Source: JBJENW01 sp051880395
Lineage (GTDB): Bacteria > Bacillota > Clostridia > Lachnospirales > Lachnospiraceae
Reading direction: 5' to 3'
Length of the DNA: 33,833 nt
NCBI GenBank assembly: GCA_051880395.1
Contig: JBJENW010000369.1
Location: 1-33,833, forward strand
The position numbers and the translations under genes were made by a program. This document shows positions 25,375 to 32,685 of this stretch, in pieces. The notes under the pieces are model-generated. The model ran no database searches. It was not told the DNA's origin and saw only the letters and a program-made list of their open reading frames with translations. Positions within the stretch are counted from its first letter, which is position 1, and each line of letters opens with the position of its first letter.

Positions 25375-25662
25375 TTATCTCATCTCCTCTATACATTCCT
25401 CACACATATATGCTTCATCTCCTGCTGCAGTTGTGTAATGGTCTTCGGTCTTTTCTCCGCACCAGAAGCATACACCTTTGCATTCCTCACAGATATACGA
25501 GTATTCTCCATTGTCTGTTTCATACTGATATGCCGGTGAGTTTCCACAATCCCAGCATTTCTCATCTACTAATTTTTCTCCGTCTTTTGATGCTCCGCAT
25601 CCCATAAACAATCCTGTTACCATTGTTCCTAATATCATTATACTGACAAATCTTTTTTTCAT
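25375..25662 (-). CDS. Small lipoprotein with four CxxC pairs
   Basis: 95-aa predicted lipoprotein: signal peptide with lipobox LFMGC (lipidated C22), a short tether, then four CxxC pairs at C36/C39, C58/C61, C65/C68 and C87/C90. The spacing makes two tandem treble-clef or LIM-like zinc sites (CWDC...CEEC and CFWC...CEEC), unusual for the outside of the membrane. Alternatives are iron-sulfur or disulfide pairs. The signal-peptide coding DNA is nearly identical to that of the lipoprotein at 28314-29432. AGGAGG precedes the ATG. It follows the BspA-type gene's terminator, so it should be a separate unit; a TATACT -10-like box is present upstream with a poor -35. Confidence 0.7.
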   Translation of the reverse strand: MKKRFVSIMILGTMVTGLFMGCGASKDGEKLVDEKCWDCGNSPAYQYETDNGEYSYICEECKGVCFWCGEKTEDHYTTAAGDEAYMCEECIEEMR

Positions 25663-25774
25663 AATCTTTTCCTCCTGTGCTTGTCTGTTTGATTTCCTTT
25701 TGATGAATCCAGTATATCATCTCATCTACCGAAAACAAATCTATCATGCAAAGTTTACATCTTTCTATTTTTCG

Positions 25775-25808
25775 AAAAAAGCTGTGCATGTTTTCTTATG
25801 CAACAGCC
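25775..25808 (-). terminator. Terminator after the BspA-type gene
   Basis: On the minus strand GCTGTTGCAT pairs with ATGCACAGC (one bulged T) around an eight-base loop, followed by TTTTTTCG. It probably ends the long operon that begins beyond 33833. Confidence 0.75.
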
Positions 25809-25836
25809 TTTTTCTCTCTGATGTTTACTCCTGCAT

Positions 25837-28278
25837 TTATTTCTTTTTAACTTTTCCAGTTGATACAGTATCACACCATGTACTGTACAGGTTCTGGCTC
25901 TTTCCGTTTACTTTTACTGTCTTATAAGAACGTACTCTTGCGTAATACGTTTTGCCGACAGTCAGTTTCGGAGATGTCCAGGTTGTTGTGCTATTTTTTT
26001 TGAGTGTTACTTTTTTTACACCTTTTTTGAACTTTTTGTCTGTGCTGTACTGAATCTGATAGCCGGTTACTTTGGAATCTTTGATCCATTTCAGGGTCCA
26101 TTTTCTAGCTTTTACGTTTTTGCTTGTAATGTGGCTTTCTTTTGGATTTACAGTTACTTTTACTTTAAGCGTTTCTTCTTCATAATTGATCGTTTTTGCT
26201 GCTTTTACGGTAATCTGAGCCACACCCGGTCCTTTGAGGCTGACAACACCAGTGCTGCTAACGGATACCACATTCTTGTCTGAACTCTGATAGGTGACCT
26301 TTCCGTTTCCGTATGTCTGTTCTACATTCAATTTAAATGAAGAATCTCCTTGTGCCACCTTATAACTTGTTTTTGCACATTCCAAAATCTGATTTTCATT
26401 TTCCGGGAATGTTTTCGTAGAAAATGCAATCTTTTTCTCGCTGGCATAGGATTCTGCATATGATCCTTCTACACCGTAGATCAGCAATTCTTTTTTACCG
26501 GAAAATGTATTTGAAGCAATACTTTCTACGGTTTCCGGAATGCAGATTTTTCTTAAATTGCTGCAATTATAGAATGCAGATTCTCCAATGGATGTCACAC
26601 CTGTTGGAATACTTATTTTTTCAACAATCTTGTTATTTTTAAACGCATCTTTTTCGATTCGAGTGATTCCCTCCGGAATTTCCACACTCGCATCGCTGCC
26701 GTTGTATTTCACCAGTACACCATCATCTACTTCAAAATCTTTGTTAACTACTTCTTCTGGTTCTTCCTCTTGGGATTTTGTCCATTTTGCTGTCAACGTG
26801 ATGTCTTTTTCTACCGGAGTTGCAAAATCATATGCTGTCTCACCAAGATACCAGCCTGCAAACGTATATCCTTCTCGTGTCGGAGCTGTTGGTTCTGTTA
26901 CGGTTTTTCCATCTTCTACAACCTGTGTTTCTACCTCTGTTCCACCCTGACTGTCAAATGTGATCTTGCTGGAATCCATCGGGTCTGTGGAGAACGGAAT
27001 ATCATTCTCTTTTGCATACGTTTCCGCTGCAGAACCGGCTTTTCCGTAAATAGTTACTTTGCTTCTATGATTTGTGTTAAAAAACGAAAATGACAATATC
27101 TTCCCGTTTATCTCCGTCACACTCTCCGGTATGCTAATCTTCCTTAAATTATCACAATCTTCAAATGCATTTTTATGAATTGTAGTAACTCCACTCGGAA
27201 TAAGAATTTTCTCTAGACCAGTACAACCATCAAAAGGTCCCCATAATTCATTTTCATCTCCGATAATTTTGAGACTTTTTGGAAGACTCACATTCTGCAA
27301 ACCTCTACAATTACGAAATATAGAACTATGAAGCTGTGTCATTCCTTCCGGAATTGTTACACTTTGTAAACTCTCACAATTAGAAAACGCCTCCTCTTGT
27401 ATTTCTATAACACCTTCCGGAATGCTGACTTCTTCCAATGCAGAACAACCTTCACACATTTCTTCCGGTATTGTCTGTACGGTTTTTGGAATCTGCAATT
27501 TTGTCAAACTGGTACACTTTCCAAATGCTCCTTTTTCAATGCTTGTTAACCCTTCCGGTAATAAAATCGTTTTTAACTGCTTACAATTGTAAAATGCACA
27601 ATATCCAATTTCTGTCAAGCCTTCCGGCAATGATAATTCTGTAAGACTCTCACAATCCCAAAAGGCATAAGTTCCAATTGTTTTTACTCCTTGTAGTGTC
27701 ACGTTTTTCAATTGTACGCAATCACTAAATGCTGAACTACCAATTGTTTCTAATGTTTTTGGTAAAGATACAACCTGTAAACTTTCACAGTTTGCAAATG
27801 CACTGCCTATAATCGTTTTTATTCCATCAGAAATTACGACTTCTGACAATTGACTACACCATTCAAACGCACTCATTCCAATTGTTTCCAGACTTTTCGG
27901 AAATGTGACTGATGTTAAATTTTCACAATGCTCAAATGCATTCGTATCAATAATTGTAACCCCTTCTGGGATGACTACTGTCGTTAGATTCTCATTATAC
28001 TTAAATGCTCCATTTGCAATTTTTGTCACACCAGACGGGATTACTACCTGAGATGCTGAGCCTAGATAATCTTCCAGTACTCCATCATTGATTTCAAAAT
28101 CACTCAACGGGGATTCCTCTACCACATCCGCAGCCACAGTCGTCGCCTGCATCACCTTCACTCCGGTATCTACTGTGTTTTGTCCTGTCACATCCTGTGC
28201 AAATACCGGTGTGGTACACACCAGAACAGAACTCATACCAAGGGCAATTGCCCGTTTTCCAAAACCTTGTTTTTTCAT
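25837..28278 (-). CDS. BspA-type leucine-rich-repeat surface protein
   Basis: 813-aa exported protein. A signal peptide ends near VFAQ (28). Residues ~65-430 are tandem ~23-residue LRR_5 units of the form IG.xAF.xCxxLxxVxIPxxV, about fourteen copies. Residues ~437-501 form an InlB B-type (Listeria-Bacteroides) repeat (FDSQGG...REGYTFAGWY...ITLTAKWT). A second LRR block covers ~505-622, an Ig-like Big_2 domain ~630-712 (VTYQSSDKNVVSVSSTGVVS) and a fibronectin-III-like domain the C-terminus. There is no LPxTG or membrane anchor, so it is either secreted or held non-covalently. AAGGAGG precedes the ATG. It is the last gene before a terminator. Such proteins act in adhesion or host-matrix contact; no ligand can be deduced. 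Confidence 0.88.
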   Translation of the reverse strand: MKKQGFGKRAIALGMSSVLVCTTPVFAQDVTGQNTVDTGVKVMQATTVAADVVEESPLSDFEINDGVLEDYLGSASQVVIPSGVTKIANGAFKYNENLTTVVIPEGVTIIDTNAFEHCENLTSVTFPKSLETIGMSAFEWCSQLSEVVISDGIKTIIGSAFANCESLQVVSLPKTLETIGSSAFSDCVQLKNVTLQGVKTIGTYAFWDCESLTELSLPEGLTEIGYCAFYNCKQLKTILLPEGLTSIEKGAFGKCTSLTKLQIPKTVQTIPEEMCEGCSALEEVSIPEGVIEIQEEAFSNCESLQSVTIPEGMTQLHSSIFRNCRGLQNVSLPKSLKIIGDENELWGPFDGCTGLEKILIPSGVTTIHKNAFEDCDNLRKISIPESVTEINGKILSFSFFNTNHRSKVTIYGKAGSAAETYAKENDIPFSTDPMDSSKITFDSQGGTEVETQVVEDGKTVTEPTAPTREGYTFAGWYLGETAYDFATPVEKDITLTAKWTKSQEEEPEEVVNKDFEVDDGVLVKYNGSDASVEIPEGITRIEKDAFKNNKIVEKISIPTGVTSIGESAFYNCSNLRKICIPETVESIASNTFSGKKELLIYGVEGSYAESYASEKKIAFSTKTFPENENQILECAKTSYKVAQGDSSFKLNVEQTYGNGKVTYQSSDKNVVSVSSTGVVSLKGPGVAQITVKAAKTINYEEETLKVKVTVNPKESHITSKNVKARKWTLKWIKDSKVTGYQIQYSTDKKFKKGVKKVTLKKNSTTTWTSPKLTVGKTYYARVRSYKTVKVNGKSQNLYSTWCDTVSTGKVKKK

Positions 28279-28313
28279 AAAATCTATCCTCCTTAAACTT
28301 TTGCTATTGCAAC

Positions 28314-29432
28314 CTACTTCTTTTTGATATTTGTTTCATATGTATATGCATCAATCTGTGCCGCTACCTTTCTGTTAAATAAGGAATCCATATCTTTATA
28401 TCCGCCCAACACATATCCATTCTGTTCAAATGTTTCGTCTCCATATAATGATGTTTCCGGAATGTCTACGCTGCTTAGATCAACGGAACACATTCCATCC
28501 TCCAACACCATAATATCCTCAAATTTTCCATAAGAATAATATGTTATCTCCGGATTAGTACCTTTCAATTCATATACAAAATAAAGTTGATTTATATGTT
28601 CCTCTTTATCCTTTGTTTTACTTACAAGTAAATAATTCCCCAACAGTTTCATCCCTCCGAATGCAGATGGATCATCCCACATCTTTGAAATATCCGCCTG
28701 AATTGCATCCTGAGCTTCCTTATCCATTTTATCCATCATCTCTTTTGAAATATTCTCTATTTTGCTCACATAGGAACTCAAACCCTTTACTGTATATTCT
28801 TTTGTATTCTCTTTCATTTTAACACCCTGTTCGACAAGCGCTTCTTCCGATTCTTTTGGTTCTGCGGTAACTGTCACCACATCTCCGTTAGAAAGTCCCT
28901 CCTCTTTATCCAGTGAATACCAAATCTCATACTTTGTGCTACCGGTCAATTTGGCTTTGCCTTTGGAATCCATCCCACTGAAGGTCACATCTATACTTTC
29001 AAACGGATCAATTTCTTCTATTTCTTCTAGTCCGCTCACTTCTTTTTGTTCATCTTCAAATGTAAATTTTACTTTGTATTTATTCCAAAGTGCATCGCTT
29101 TTATCTACAGAATCCCACTGGTAAGTAATCGTATCCCCATTTTTTAAATCTGTGTACGAATCCAGTTCTCCGAACAAAGCCCCTTGTATATCATCTTTGA
29201 CTTCCTCATAATCCGCATCATCTTTCGATGATACTTCAAATGCCTCCGGAAAGTCTTCTATCATTTGATCCACATTCAATTCTGCTCTGGCAGAACCGCT
29301 TCCTTCATATCCGTAAAAATAAAAATCCAGATATTTATTTAAATCAATCTTCGTGCTTCCACACCCCGTCAGAATACTGACAAAAACAACCATTGCTCCT
29401 AATCCCATTGTACTGACAAATCTTTTCTTCAT
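28314..29432 (-). CDS. Predicted lipoprotein, Clostridia-type unknown family
   Basis: 372-aa lipoprotein with lipobox ILTGC (C24). The extracellular part has repeated beta-rich units with the phrases DLNKYLDFYFYGYEGSGSA, VTFSGMDSKGKAKL and SLDKEEGLSNGDVVTVTA, then KEYTVKGLSSYVSKI. I have seen this pattern in membrane-anchored, YvbJ-like proteins of Clostridia whose role is unknown. The start is the ATG at 29432, with AGGAGG eight bases upstream; a TTG at 29450 would include the ribosome site. It is 39 bases after the two-helix membrane protein and 35 bases before the BspA-type gene, so all seem to be one operon. Confidence 0.7.
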   Translation of the reverse strand: MKKRFVSTMGLGAMVVFVSILTGCGSTKIDLNKYLDFYFYGYEGSGSARAELNVDQMIEDFPEAFEVSSKDDADYEEVKDDIQGALFGELDSYTDLKNGDTITYQWDSVDKSDALWNKYKVKFTFEDEQKEVSGLEEIEEIDPFESIDVTFSGMDSKGKAKLTGSTKYEIWYSLDKEEGLSNGDVVTVTAEPKESEEALVEQGVKMKENTKEYTVKGLSSYVSKIENISKEMMDKMDKEAQDAIQADISKMWDDPSAFGGMKLLGNYLLVSKTKDKEEHINQLYFVYELKGTNPEITYYSYGKFEDIMVLEDGMCSVDLSSVDIPETSLYGDETFEQNGYVLGGYKDMDSLFNRKVAAQIDAYTYETNIKKK

Positions 29433-29471
29433 TTTTATTTCCTCCTGCAATTTTGTTTTCTAATCTTTTCA

Positions 29472-29969
29472 TTACATTTCATCCTTCTCTTTTTTCCGTT
29501 TATCCATCTCAACCAGTTCCTGATATTCCTGACAAGTAGGCCAGCCATATTTCTTAATATACTGAATAACTGACTGGTTCAGCTGCTCATACCGATATTG
29601 TGGTGAGGAAACGTCTACCACTGTTATTCCATTTTTTCTGGAAAAATCGATAACCGTACACGTTCCATATTTTTTCAGCATTTCTGCCTTATCACAAAAA
29701 GTCTTATCATCTAGTCTTACTTTCACCGTATCATCCTGTAGAAAATTTGGATACCATTCACTGAATTCCTGCAGGCTTTCATGATGAAAGATCCAACCGA
29801 CCAGCTCTCCCACTCCCAAATAACACATGTATACCAAAATCATCCTTAAAATCATAACCGGACACTTTTGTAACTCTGCCAGTGGAAACGGAAATAAAAT
29901 CGTTCCTATCTCCATAAATAGGATTGTATATTTATGCCTTTCCCAAAGTTTCCGAAACTTCATCTCCAT
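29472..29969 (-). CDS. Two-helix membrane protein, unknown
   Basis: 165-aa protein with two predicted membrane helices (about residues 14-33 and 37-61) and a ~100-residue C-terminal soluble domain rich in charged residues (FCDKAEMLKKYGTCTVIDFSRKNG). With a short N-terminus and a tight helical hairpin, both ends probably face the cytoplasm. I do not recognise the family. It follows the E2-like protein by 83 bases, has AAGGAGG upstream, and precedes the lipoprotein; its position suggests a link between the cytoplasmic E1/JAB proteins and the envelope, which is inference. Confidence 0.6.
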   Translation of the reverse strand: MEMKFRKLWERHKYTILFMEIGTILFPFPLAELQKCPVMILRMILVYMCYLGVGELVGWIFHHESLQEFSEWYPNFLQDDTVKVRLDDKTFCDKAEMLKKYGTCTVIDFSRKNGITVVDVSSPQYRYEQLNQSVIQYIKKYGWPTCQEYQELVEMDKRKKEKDEM

Positions 29970-29998
29970 GTTCCCTCCTTCCTTTATTTCATGACTCT

Positions 29999-30010
29999 AT
30001 GATATATCAT
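29999..30010. repeat. Perfect 12-base palindrome
   Basis: ATGATATATCAT lies in the 83-base gap between the E2-like and the two-helix membrane gene, ~30 bases upstream of the latter's start. It could be an operator or chance AT-rich symmetry; no other copy was noticed. Confidence 0.3.
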
Positions 30011-30052
30011 GCTTCTGTTTACAGATTTTAGGGGGGATAAAAACTTTCCTCT

Positions 30053-30520
30053 TTACCCAAACAACTTCCCCGTAGCAATGTACTCCTGAATGTTATCTGC
30101 CCACACTTTAGAAATTGTCTGCATATCCTTTAACGAATTTACAGGACTGTCCCAGCACACATATGGACTTCCATTATCATAAAGTCTGTGTGTTACGACT
30201 CCGCTCGGATCACGCCCTCCCAGACTGGGCATTCTCAAAATGTACGCTCTCCAGGAATCTTCCACTTTTTTATAATAAAATTTATATTCTTTATCTCTTT
30301 GCTGATGGCGGTCATTCGCATAATAGACACACGGTCCCACCCCGGTATTATTTTCTGCTTTCACAGGGACGAAGATTGAAGGCCGGTTCTGGTTTACCTG
30401 TTCAGCCGCTCTTCTCCTTTTTAAGTTCTGCTTTTTACGAACCCAGTTTATAAATTTCTTTAAAAAATAATACCCGACGATCAACAAAATAAGTTTTGTC
30501 TCATTATCCAATTTGTACAT
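30053..30520 (-). CDS. Membrane-anchored protein with E2-like C-terminal domain (tentative)
   Basis: 155 aa. One membrane helix (about residues 8-27) is followed by a very basic stretch (RKKQNLKRRR), so the rest is cytoplasmic. The C-terminal domain (about 75-150) begins with a beta-rich part containing DSWRAYILRMPSLGGRD, then THRLYDNGSPYVCWDSP (H111, C122) and helix LKDMQTISKVWADNIQEYI. This H..(N/G)..xxC..W.SP..sL order resembles the E2 pattern HPN...G.IC...W.P..TL, with C122 as candidate thioester cysteine. The similarity is by eye and short of proof; canonical E2 length and most strands are missing. Operonic placement two genes after the JAB-E1 enzyme supports the idea. AAAGGAGG precedes the ATG. 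Confidence 0.5.
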   Translation of the reverse strand: MYKLDNETKLILLIVGYYFLKKFINWVRKKQNLKRRRAAEQVNQNRPSIFVPVKAENNTGVGPCVYYANDRHQQRDKEYKFYYKKVEDSWRAYILRMPSLGGRDPSGVVTHRLYDNGSPYVCWDSPVNSLKDMQTISKVWADNIQEYIATGKLFG

Positions 30521-30556
30521 AACGTTCCTCCTTTTGCTGCCAAAATATCTCTTTCT

Positions 30557-30865
30557 TTATCTCAGGCTTTCATAAAGAATCTTTAAACTTCTTAAAAATT
30601 CTTTCATATCTGTAAAATCCAAAAATCGCAGCGTTCCGGAATTTAACCACTCACGAACAAGGGATGGCATTTTCTTTCTGGAACAAGTGATTCCTTTGTC
30701 AATAAATAATGCGTACGACGCTTCTTCTCTTTCGAAGCCAATCCTTCCATTCGATTTACTGAAACATCTCGGATATATACAATGATACACATGGCACTGA
30801 TGATCCTCTAAGGACGTTTTCAACATCGCATACTGTTCTTCTGTACCATTCACAAACTCTTTCAT
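30557..30865 (-). CDS. Unrecognised 102-aa protein in JAB-E1 operon
   Basis: Small soluble protein with four cysteines (C24, C29, C34, C61) and a helical C-terminus (FTDMKEFLRSLKILYESLR). It has no Gly-Gly tail and is not an evident ubiquitin-like fold, so I do not call it the modifier. It begins 18 bases after the JAB-E1 stop. AAGGAGG is 13 bases from the ATG, unusually far; an in-frame ATT codon six bases earlier sits at the ideal distance, so initiation at ATT is conceivable. Conservation of the operon context would show whether it is a partner of the E1-like enzyme. Confidence 0.55.
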   Translation of the reverse strand: MKEFVNGTEEQYAMLKTSLEDHQCHVYHCIYPRCFSKSNGRIGFEREEASYALFIDKGITCSRKKMPSLVREWLNSGTLRFLDFTDMKEFLRSLKILYESLR

Positions 30866-30883
30866 AGAAATTGCACTCCCTCC

Positions 30884-32674
30884 TTATCCGACCAGACCGT
30901 GTTCGAGCTTAATTTCTGCGATTTTTTTTGTTCCAGCCGGATTGTCAAACCGAATCTTTCGCGTATCTGTTTTTGCCCACTTCAAATGAATCTGTTTCAG
31001 ATTGCCCGTACCACCACATAGTCTGCACGGCTTTTCGCCATATTCCGGTGCATCCGGATGCTGTGGAATCCAGAGCGTTTCATCAAAATACACATACTTC
31101 GATGCGTCCGAAAATACCCTGTCAAAAAGGCCAATTCCAAGATTGGACTCTTTTAAATACGGATTGAGTCTGATCTGTACAAAATTTCGATCTTTGACAT
31201 CATCCAGCATTCTGCTGAATGGGTTTTTCGAGTCTTCCCCATACATAAGAAGCATCAATGCAATATAGCCTTTTAGTGCGTTCATCCGCTCTGTCGCAAA
31301 AATCGGACAGCCGGAAGAGTCTACATCATTTTGAAATCCTTTCTCATATTTTTCGAATCGATCCCGAAGCAGACAGCGTGGACAGCTCTTTGTGACTCCC
31401 GGATAAACAAAAATAATTTCAGCCGCAGCTCCACCTTCATACATCATGGCCGCCAGATAAGGCATTCCATATTTCAATGCAAGGAATGAACTCCGTTTCT
31501 GTGCATCAAAATTATCGGTACATCCAAGGATTAAATAGTCCGTCGGTTTCTTGTTCGCAAAACAATCTAAATATCCTTTAAATTCTTCATCACGCATCGT
31601 ATCATCCAAGAATCTATCTACACAAAGAACCTTTGCCCCTGGGTTGATATCCAAAATTCTGTCACGTAACACATCTACTTTCTTTTTTCCGACTTCGCTG
31701 ATATATACGCCCTGTGTCGCAATATTCGATGGACTGACCACATCAGCATCGATCAAAATATAATTGCGAAATCCGCTTCTGGCCATATTTTCAAGAAAGC
31801 TTCTGGCGCCGCCTGTACCCACACACACAATTACTTTATCCAGTGCATGTTCCGTATAGAGCCCCGATACCTTTTGAAAATATGGATTGCTACTTAAGAT
31901 CGTTTGATTATTTCCTGTACTCATATGATTTTCCTCCTTCATATCGAATCGTTTGTTCTTATCAACACTGATTTCTGTTGTCTTTCCAACCTTCCTTGGC
32001 ATTACTTTCTTTTCCGTTTCTTCTGTGACGTTATTTGGCGAATGATGCGTATCCTCTATTGACCGCCGATACGCATGAAGCTGTTTCACGGAATATCTTT
32101 TTTTCCATTTCGCAAACGGCAGATATTCATATCCACGCTCTACCGCCCTGAGTACATATTGAAGCTCTACTTCAATATCATTTTGCTCTTTTTTTACCAC
32201 ATAAAAGTACATCGTATAATATCCACTCGGATTCGGCTGTAATATAGGAAGATAGAAATAATCCAATCCAAAAAACTCAATATGTAGCAATGCTGATGAA
32301 ATATCATGATAAGATGGACGAATCACTCCTTTTGGATGTGAATGGTAAATACCGTTTGTTGTATACCCGTTTGCCTTCCAGTCTCGATATACTTTCGACA
32401 TAGAATCCACATCATAATAAAACGTTCCCGGCGTATTTTGGGAATGCGTATCAAAATGGCATCTGTCGATGATTGCTTTATTTTTGGAAGATGCTAACAT
32501 TCCACCCGTCTCTGCTTTATACTTACCGACATTTTTTCTGAAATCCTCCAGAACTCCAGAAGAAAATAGGATCTCTTCCTTTCCATTCATCTTTTTTTCC
32601 TCCTCTAATTCATGCTTATTCTTTTTTTCTTTCAAACGTCTAACAAATGACTTGATCCCATCAACGATACGCAT
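30884..32674 (-). CDS. JAMM/JAB protease - ThiF/E1-like adenylating enzyme fusion
   Basis: 596 aa. After a basic amphipathic N-terminus (1-28), a JAB/MPN domain (~30-200) has the full JAMM set: E55 (ETGGM), H111 and H113 (HSHP), S121 and D124, spaced HxHx7Sx2D, so it should be a zinc isopeptidase. A charged linker (~205-250) leads to a ThiF/E1-like domain: nucleotide loop VGTGGA (285-290), LIDADVVSPSN (307-317), CTDN (385-388), and two zinc CxxC pairs C431/C434 and C550/C553. C456 in SSGCPIFATE is a candidate thioester cysteine. The usual NLNRQ reads NIATQ, so the common arginine is lost. Known JAB and E1 proteins remove and activate ubiquitin-like tails; the fusion joins both. Two internal in-frame starts (M29, M251) have strong ribosome sites. 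Confidence 0.9.
   Translation of the reverse strand: MRIVDGIKSFVRRLKEKKNKHELEEEKKMNGKEEILFSSGVLEDFRKNVGKYKAETGGMLASSKNKAIIDRCHFDTHSQNTPGTFYYDVDSMSKVYRDWKANGYTTNGIYHSHPKGVIRPSYHDISSALLHIEFFGLDYFYLPILQPNPSGYYTMYFYVVKKEQNDIEVELQYVLRAVERGYEYLPFAKWKKRYSVKQLHAYRRSIEDTHHSPNNVTEETEKKVMPRKVGKTTEISVDKNKRFDMKEENHMSTGNNQTILSSNPYFQKVSGLYTEHALDKVIVCVGTGGARSFLENMARSGFRNYILIDADVVSPSNIATQGVYISEVGKKKVDVLRDRILDINPGAKVLCVDRFLDDTMRDEEFKGYLDCFANKKPTDYLILGCTDNFDAQKRSSFLALKYGMPYLAAMMYEGGAAAEIIFVYPGVTKSCPRCLLRDRFEKYEKGFQNDVDSSGCPIFATERMNALKGYIALMLLMYGEDSKNPFSRMLDDVKDRNFVQIRLNPYLKESNLGIGLFDRVFSDASKYVYFDETLWIPQHPDAPEYGEKPCRLCGGTGNLKQIHLKWAKTDTRKIRFDNPAGTKKIAEIKLEHGLVG
31922..31940 (-). promoter_or_regulatory. Internal ribosome binding site and ATG at the E1 domain start
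   Basis: Within the fused frame, AAGGAGG lies exactly eight bases before an in-frame ATG (31924, Met251) placed at the start of the E1 part. Initiation here would give a free 346-aa E1-like protein. The site is as strong as those of real genes in this window. Confidence 0.6.
32588..32606 (-). promoter_or_regulatory. Internal ribosome binding site and ATG at the JAB domain start
   Basis: GAGGAGG lies eight bases before an in-frame ATG (32590, Met29), just where the JAB domain begins. The first ATG (32674) also has AAGGAG eleven bases after the previous stop. Both could be used, giving a JAB-E1 protein with or without the 28-residue basic N-terminus. Confidence 0.55.
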
Positions 32675-32685
32675 CGTCCTTCTCC

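Noticed and set aside
30557..30865. 102-aa protein as the missing ubiquitin-like modifier
   Set aside because: No glycine-rich C-terminal tail (it ends YESLR) and no visible beta-grasp pattern; a JAB cleavage could expose a tail but nothing suitable is present.
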